NCBI GenBank assembly: GCA_907163375.1
Contig: CAJQUW010011532.1
Coordinates: 868,001 to 932,000, forward strand
From: Prostheceraeus crozeri
Taxonomy: Eukaryota; Platyhelminthes; Polycladida; Euryleptidae
DNA: 64,000 nucleotides
Direction: 5' to 3'
Shown: positions 58,879 to 64,000 of the stretch, one piece after another
Position numbering within the stretch: the stretch's first letter is position 1
How the letters are laid out: every line of letters starts with the position of its first letter
Notes under the pieces: generated by a model
Database searches by the model: none
What the model was told of the DNA's origin: nothing
Seen by the model: only the letters and a program-made list of their open reading frames with translations
Position numbers and translations under genes: made by a program

Positions 58879-60099
58879 TTACCACTGTACTCTACCCTCT
58901 GACGACAAAAAATATGTTTTAAATGCATCACGCACCTTCGCCGCCTCTTGAGAATAGTTATTGGAACCGATAGGACCCGTGTTTGACAATGATGTACATG
59001 TAGTTTCACTACGCCATTCACCCTGGACAACTGTTTCATTTGAATCATAATCAACATATCGATCAGGAATATACTTAGAGATCGGAGGATTAGATATATC
59101 AGTTTTTGTAAGATAATTATGCAAGACAATGCAAGCCTTCGTCAAGGATATGGCATGAGTGGGAGTGCTATCCAAAGTTCTGTGATATATCCTCCACCTC
59201 GCACTTAAAATTCCGAATGCATTCTCTACAGTCCTACGAGCTCTTGAAAGTCGATAGTTGAAAACCTTTTCAGCAAAATCAAGATTTCGTCTGGAATAAG
59301 GTTTCATTATAAAAGTCTTTAGCGGAAAAGCGTCATCAGCAACAAATGTATAGGGAAAGGCACACTCAGACTTCGGTAGATTATCATCGCATTCAACCAA
59401 AGATGATAGAGATGAATTCGACCAAATACCACCATCACTGTTGCGTCCCGGAGCACCAATATCAACTAAGATGAAAGCATAACTGGCGTCCACGATGGCA
59501 AGTAGCACAATAGAATGGAAATTCTTATAGTTGAAATAGGAGCTTCCAGAATTATTTGGAGCCTTAATTGCGATATGCTTCCCATCAATACTCCCCAAGC
59601 ATTTAGGAAAGTTCCATTGATATTCAAATGCTTCACTGATAGATCGCCACTTCTCCATTGTTGGAACTGCAAGAAATTCGGTTCTTAGAACAGTCCAAAG
59701 AATGTCACAAGTTTCATACAATATTTTATTCACAGTCGCGTGACCTATTCTAAAACTCAATGCAACTGTTGACTGGCTATCGCCGGTGGATAATATTCGA
59801 AGGGTAACCGCTAAGCGTATCAATGGGTCAATTGGCAATGGAGTTTGAGCATGGGTACTCAAAAATGGAAGAAGTTTAGCCAATAATTGATCAAACCGAA
59901 GCTTTGACATTCGAAAATAGTGAAAATGGCTTTCTTCATCTTGATATCGCAGATCTCTCACCAATTGAATTTCACCTTGAATATTCCTTATTACATTTAT
60001 CGGGCGTACAGACCATCTTCGATGTTGTCTTCGCTGACACAGCCGATGTATAACAGAAATAATTATAGGTAGATCACGAGAAAAGTCACCAATTTCCAT
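58879..60099 (-). CDS. HARBI1-type Harbinger transposase, intact frame
   Basis: From the ATG at 60097-60099 a 406-residue frame runs without break. An N-terminal region with DESHFHYFRMSKLRFDQLL and a helix-turn-helix (LAVTLRILSTGDSQSTVALS, about 97-117) precede the DDE_Tnp_4 core. The catalytic blocks are LGSIDGKHIAIKAP (Asp172), YTFVADDAFPLK (Asp255) and RARRTVENAFGILSARWR (Glu292), followed by CIVLHNYL. The length is usual for Harbinger transposases, slightly longer than vertebrate HARBI1. The C-terminal tail (SETTCTSLSNTGP and after) is typical of these elements. It would act in the nucleus together with the MADF partner encoded convergently. With intact ends and target duplication around it, this is the best candidate in the window for a still functional transposase. 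Confidence 0.92.
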   Translation of the reverse strand: MEIGDFSRDLPIIISVIHRLCQRRQHRRWSVRPINVIRNIQGEIQLVRDLRYQDEESHFHYFRMSKLRFDQLLAKLLPFLSTHAQTPLPIDPLIRLAVTLRILSTGDSQSTVALSFRIGHATVNKILYETCDILWTVLRTEFLAVPTMEKWRSISEAFEYQWNFPKCLGSIDGKHIAIKAPNNSGSSYFNYKNFHSIVLLAIVDASYAFILVDIGAPGRNSDGGIWSNSSLSSLVECDDNLPKSECAFPYTFVADDAFPLKTFIMKPYSRRNLDFAEKVFNYRLSRARRTVENAFGILSARWRIYHRTLDSTPTHAISLTKACIVLHNYLTKTDISNPPISKYIPDRYVDYDSNETVVQGEWRSETTCTSLSNTGPIGSNNYSQEAAKVRDAFKTYFLSSEGRVQW

Positions 60100-60290
60100 C
60101 ACGATACGTCGTCAAAATGATGCATATGCATGCAACTAGTATAAATAAGAACATAAGAAAACGTAAGTGTCTGCGTTTTCATTACTCATTTGGAGTGAGT
60201 CAATTTTTACAACCTGCGCTTTATGTTTTGAAAATTGATCTCTCTTTAAAACGGAGGACGCAGGACGGAAGAAGTATAAATCCCGCTTTA

Positions 60291-60534
60291 GGAGAGTCCA
60301 TGCCTGCTCTTCATAATATTATTGAATCAAAAGATATCCGGCTATTTGAGATTTCGGAAGTGAAATTAGCTAGCCGCCTGCTTTTTCTTTTTTCTTCCTT
60401 GGATCAATTGCAGATATGAACTGTTTGGTGTCTTTTTTAGCCTTTCACTCAATATTAATAGCACATTTTTTAATTTCATATCTTTCATTTCTATTAGATC
60501 TATTTATGCTTAATGAATATCCCTAAACATCAGG
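60291..60534. other. Spacer without recognisable gene
   Basis: No open frame of note. Confidence 0.35.
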
Positions 60535-60655
60535 CTTGCCATTGGGATTGGGATCTCAATTGGGATCCCAATAGCTGGGATTGGGTTGGGATTGGGCTAC
60601 CAAAAATCCACCCCAATCCCAATAAATCCCAGTAGATCCCAATAGGCCCTCTTCC
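60535..60655. repeat. ATTGGG-rich repeat, copy 1
   Basis: ATTGGGATTGGGATC and GGGATTGGGTTGGGATTGGG are followed by the inverted CCCAATCCCAATAAATCCCA. G-runs in fours could form a G-quadruplex, and the inverted half could fold back on the first. A related copy is at 61330-61430. Confidence 0.75.
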
Positions 60656-61329
60656 AACAAAATATACATGTAATCGTTGACATTGGTCAGTACGCTACAA
60701 ATGTTTTCGGGTTGCACTGAGCAGTTCATCTTGCTGTGTCTTCAGTTTGACTTTGCCTCTCTCGAATTCGGTCACTGAGAGCTCTTAGTGCGATTCAAAC
60801 AAATTGACACAGTCAGCTTTAACCCTACTTTATGGCTTTAATTTACCTTGTTGCTAAAAATAGTGACTTAATTCGGAGGCCTTCTTGTGCCTCGACTAGT
60901 GCTTTGCGCGTGAACATGAGGCACTGATTGAAACGGGTAATAGTATGACGCTGTAACAGTGTCACACTGCGCAGGAACAATGGCTTCAAAAAGAGTCCGT
61001 GTGGCGAGCTGTTTATTAACAACGCATTATCTGATATAGGCTTAATTAATACCAAGTATGTTTGTAGCTCGTGCATACATATCAGCTATACACGTAGGCC
61101 CCTATAAGCTCTTAGGTGAAGGTAGTCTCGGTGAAAAATTTAGCCATAGTGTAGGCCTATTATACATAGTTGTGCAAAATCAATCAAAGCCTCTATTACT
61201 ACTAAGGCTAGTATAGTCCTAGGTCTACGTCCGTGGGCTTCGTCAATTCAAAAAGAAACATATGGTTGACCTAAGCCTTAAGCACCGATGCAGCTTGGGG
61301 TGAACTTGTGTACGTTTTTAGCTCTAAAG
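60656..61329. other. Spacer between ATTGGG repeats
   Basis: No recognisable gene. Confidence 0.35.
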
Positions 61330-61430
61330 CAGGCTATTGGGATTTCTATTGGGATTGGGATCTATTGGGATCCCAATGGAAATTCTCATTGGGATTGGGT
61401 TGGGATTGGGCAGGAAATTCATCCCAACGG
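61330..61430. repeat. ATTGGG-rich repeat, copy 2
   Basis: It shares GGGATTGGGTTGGGATTGGG with copy 1 in the same orientation and has further ATTGGGAT units on both sides. It is a simple-sequence-derived block rather than a gene. Confidence 0.75.
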
Positions 61431-61669
61431 TAAGTCTGCTCAAAATGCAACCTGCTTTGAAATTTTTTGAAAATCTTGATCAAGTGCAAATGAATAATAA
61501 ATCAGTCTTTGCAAGCATTATAGGGCATTAATAAACATGGGTGTGCCGATCAAGCGACAAACTGAATGATCGGCCGATTACTGACACGCACGTTAGTAGT
61601 ATAGGGTGCGAGATCCGGCGCATCGCTTCGCTCTGCACCGGATCCCATACCTAGGTAGATACAAAAATG

Positions 61670-61990
61670 AAAAATGCAAAAATAGGGTCCTCCTGAAATT
61701 TATAAAAAAAAATCCAAAATTAACATACCTGCAAAATCAGCCCCAAAATGCCCAAAATTAACTACCCTACCTGCAAAATCAGCTCACGAATGCTAAAATA
61801 GGGGCCTCTTGAAATTTAGCAAATCCAAATGCAAAATAGGGTCCTCTTGAAATTTATAAAAAAACAGCTAAATTAGACCCCTTGAAATTTAACAAATCCA
61901 AATGCAAAATAGGGGCCTCTTGAAATTAACAAATCAAAAATGCAAATAGGGAGGGGCCTTCTGAAATTTAGCAAAAAACAAAAATGAATA
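61670..61990. repeat. Degenerate tandem repeat in the Polinton left end
   Basis: About six spaced copies of a motif close to AGGGGCCTCTTGAAATTTA, each preceded by TGCAAAAT-like sequence, occur over roughly 300 bases. A seventh relative, AGGGGGCCTCTATAAGAAAT, lies at about 63100, just before the protease frame. Confidence 0.75.
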
Positions 61991-62020
61991 TGAACAAAAA
62001 TAAAAAATATTCATTTAAAA

Positions 62021-62197
62021 ATGGAAGATGTAAAAACAAAAGAACCATCAGCCCCTTTATATCCTTCATTATCATATGAAATGGATATAGCAAAACACAA
62101 AGATAGAGTCAGGTACATGAAAGATAAGGAAGCGCAACTATTGTTAAGATTAGAACATTATAATAAATTAAGAAAGAGATGGACGATAGTTAAGTAG
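62021..62197 (+). CDS. Small frame in Polinton left part
   Basis: A 58-residue frame starts MEDVKTKEPSAPLYPSL and is rich in Lys, Arg and Leu toward its end (EAQLLLRLEHYNKLRKRW), suggesting a helical segment. It lies right after the tandem repeat. I cannot assign a function. It may be a remnant of an accessory Polinton gene. Confidence 0.4.
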   Translation: MEDVKTKEPSAPLYPSLSYEMDIAKHKDRVRYMKDKEAQLLLRLEHYNKLRKRWTIVK

Positions 62198-62416
62198 GCG
62201 CTCTCACTATAGTCATTTCATCTGGCGTTCTTACAATTCCTGTTGTTGCTACAGCTTTGTGATACAATTAGATTTTAGTTGTACGTTAGGCAGGTTGTTT
62301 TAATTCTTACCAGCGCGTCAGCGCAACCGCATGACGTCAAAGCATCTGGCAGCTGTATTGTTACATTTCTCTCTCTCTCTGCTCTCATTGTATCGTGTGC
62401 GCCGCTGTGTTTAGTC

Positions 62417-62881
62417 ATGACACAAGAAGTTATCGAAGAGCAGTCAAACATTATTGCTGTGTTTCCGGAGTTATTTGCAGAAATTTCAAAACGATATATT
62501 TCCAATGACAAGAAGACAGAATATAACACTTTTATCATTGAACAAATGGGTAAATTTCCTATTATTTTTGACCCTGCATTTTCTGATAAGGAGAGAAAAC
62601 GGAGAAGAAAGACAAAACGCTTACTCGTGAAAGAAACGAAAGAAAGAGAAAGGGGCGAAAAGATTGACAACCTTCATCATCAATTACCGACGTGTTTATC
62701 TACCCGACATGAATTTGTGGATTCCTTAAAAGACTCATTGTTAGAAGATTGTCTACGGAAATATAAAAGCTTTTGGTATCAATCATTTTCATTATGCTGT
62801 TGTATGACGTCATTTTTCTCTCATCCAATGAAACCTCGTCCACGCGTGGACATATGGTTCATGCAATTTGTAATATTATAG
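62417..62881 (+). CDS. Unassigned frame within the Polinton region
   Basis: The ATG at 62417 opens 154 codons. The first half is mixed hydrophobic (IIAVFPELFAEISKRY), the middle is strongly basic (KERKRRRKTKRLLVKETKE) and the tail contains a CCC cluster. No known family is evident. It could be an accessory protein of the element or a chance frame. Confidence 0.35.
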   Translation: MTQEVIEEQSNIIAVFPELFAEISKRYISNDKKTEYNTFIIEQMGKFPIIFDPAFSDKERKRRRKTKRLLVKETKERERGEKIDNLHHQLPTCLSTRHEFVDSLKDSLLEDCLRKYKSFWYQSFSLCCCMTSFFSHPMKPRPRVDIWFMQFVIL

Positions 62882-63099
62882 TTAGTAGATGATGGTTGGC
62901 AACTACATCTGAAAAGCAAGCAAGCAAGCAGTGATTCAAGAACTATCTAAAACTCAGTTTTTTCTAATTCATTTTGAGAAGTTCATGAAAAAAGGAAATC
63001 TGTTAAGCAATGTAACTTTTTAATTTAGATTAAATTAAATCATTTCAAAAACGAATAAGAAGTAAGGAAAGACATCATTATGAGACAGTTTTTTAATCT

Positions 63100-63117
63100 A
63101 GGGGGCCTCTATAAGAA
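63100..63117 (+). promoter_or_regulatory. Possible promoter motif before the protease frame
   Basis: GGGGGCCTCTATAAGAAAT joins the motif of the left-end tandem repeat to a TATAA-like core about 25 bases upstream of the ATG at 63135. Role inferred from position only. Confidence 0.35.
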
Positions 63118-63134
63118 ATTTTTTTTATTATAAA

Positions 63135-63521
63135 ATGAAAAACATAAAAGAGTTTCTAAAACAATACGGCAAACAAACCACGACAAATTTCGATTTAAAT
63201 AAGATCGCTAATCGATTAGGAATAAAGAATTTTCATGTCCTAATGAGAGCCGAATTACAATTGATCAAAAATAAGCCAACTGCAAATTTCGTGACAAATC
63301 TTCACACGTCAGATCAAAAAGGCGTACATTGGTCAGCGGGACATAGAAATAAAAATGGGGTTAATTACTATTTCGACCGCCCAGAGGCTGAGAACTATTG
63401 GTTCGACTCTTATGGATTGCCTCCAACAAATGAAGTCAAAAAATTACTTGGAAATGGAATTTATAATACATTTCAAATTCAAAAACCAGGAACAACTTAC
63501 TGTGGTCAATCATGTTTATAA
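63135..63521 (+). pseudogene. Polinton adenovirus-type cysteine protease (fossil)
   Basis: The frame shows the hallmarks of the adenain-like PRO protein of Polintons, which matures capsid proteins. GVHWSAGHRN carries the His box, YWFDSYGLPPTNEV the next conserved block, and TTYCGQSCL the Gln and Cys box at the end. The order and spacing fit the family. As part of a virus-like fossil it is treated as a relic. Confidence 0.75.
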
Positions 63522-63669
63522 ATTTTGTATAAATTACAAAAAGGAGTACCATTTCTTGATATTATGTTAGAATTGAATAAAGGAATTGATTAAGGGGATT
63601 TAATTCCCGAAAAACGTTAGTATCAATTACTGTAATTAAAGTTCCAGCTAGCTAAAGCGCCACCTAAAG

Positions 63670-64000
63670 GTTAAAGCTGGGTTAATTGTAATTCGTTTTC
63701 ATAAAATCGGCCTCTGATATCCTCTTTATCTAAATCTTTAATTTCATAAGTAATCGGATAAGTTTGATTAATTTTAGAAACTTCAAATATCTCTTTAGTC
63801 CAATAGCCAACAAAGCCTTTCTAGAATTTATTCTTATACTTAAATATTCTAACTCTATCTCCAATCTTAAATTTCGGCTTACGTTTCTGTAAATTCGGAT
63901 TACTCTCATTCGAATAATTATTTTCGAATATTTTCTTTCGTATCAAATCAGGATCGTCAGAAGCATTCTTTAGGGTTTTTTCAATACCTGAATGAATCTT
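63670..64000 (-). pseudogene. Polinton integrase, C-terminal part (fossil)
   Basis: On the minus strand, reading from the window edge, the sequence carries KRKPKFKIGDRVRIFKYK and later RFYENELQL, a pattern like the SH3/chromo-like tail of retrovirus-type integrases as found in Polintons. The catalytic core would lie to the right of the window. It is convergent with the protease frame. The part seen looks broken. Confidence 0.65.

Larger units (their letters stand above)
57408..60287 (-). mobile_element. PIF/Harbinger DNA transposon, nearly complete
   Basis: The left end AGGCCCATTTATGCTTCCTG and inverted right end AGCGGGATTTATACTTCTTC are flanked by TTA (57405-57407 and 60288-60290). The 2.9 kb element has the standard two convergent genes: a MADF-BESS protein on the plus strand and a HARBI1-type transposase on the minus strand. 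The transposase frame is intact and the MADF frame has two stops. The GTTTATA/ATTTATA and CTGCG end motifs are shared with the element at 49073, so the two belong to related families. Confidence 0.92.
61598..64000. mobile_element. Polinton (Maverick) fossil, left part; continues past the window
   Basis: The segment contains an adenovirus-type cysteine protease (63135-63521, plus) and, convergent to it, the C-terminal part of an integrase (about 63670-64000, minus), a pairing found in Polintons. A possible left terminus starts near 61598 with AGTATAGGGTGCGAG, in line with the AG start of Polinton ends, and holds a GATCCGG hairpin (61611-61646). Repeats and two small unassigned frames lie in between. 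Polymerase and capsid genes, if present, are to the right of the window. The element looks broken, with at least a few breaks in the part visible. Age is unclear, but readable proteins suggest it is not ancient. Confidence 0.78.

Overview
The window is animal nuclear DNA, AT-rich and gene-poor, most likely from a non-vertebrate metazoan. The reasons are spliced host exons (one recognisable as PPT1), an intronless DEG/ENaC channel, and an unusually mixed set of metazoan transposons. No species can be named from the sequence alone.

Layout. 1-7.8 kb: an unassigned 3' exon, a decayed mariner (1433-2535) and a decayed minus-strand LINE (about 2750-6090), then the last coding exon of palmitoyl-protein thioesterase 1 (7675-7800), found from a splice acceptor and protein similarity. 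10.4-12.1 kb: the best host gene, a full-length single-exon DEG/ENaC sodium channel on the minus strand with a TATA box. 12.5-21.2 kb: dispersed repeats, a poly-G-ended element, two divergent LINE pieces, a candidate 3' exon and an RTE LINE remnant. 22.6-26.8 kb: a three-level nest in which a foldback repeat is split by a P-type element with a truncated THAP protein, which is itself split by a Tigger/pogo element. 27.4-31.8 kb: two MITE-like elements and a Penelope-type reverse transcriptase fragment, whose 3' tail recurs at 13.7 kb. 33.8-37.5 kb: a 3.7 kb non-coding terminal-inverted-repeat element with a pogo MITE inside it. 40.0-40.5 kb: a candidate single-pass membrane protein. 43.8-45.2 kb: a Tc1 element whose transposase gene contains a 61-bp intron. 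49.1-50.6 and 57.4-60.3 kb: two PIF/Harbinger elements, each with HARBI1-type transposase plus a MADF gene. 61.6-64.0 kb: the left edge of a Polinton fossil that runs off the window.

How the parts work together. Only PPT1 (lysosomal depalmitoylation), the DEG/ENaC channel and perhaps the membrane protein are credible host functions, and they are not an operon or pathway. The rest is mobile DNA. The strongest points for a second look are: the P-type element, which keeps an intact THAP DNA-binding domain but lacks most of the catalytic region, as in the Drosophila KP repressor; the second Harbinger element, with intact transposase, termini and target duplication but a broken MADF partner; and the large GTTCACAC-ended element of unknown superfamily. 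Long stretches between elements show no gene that I can support.
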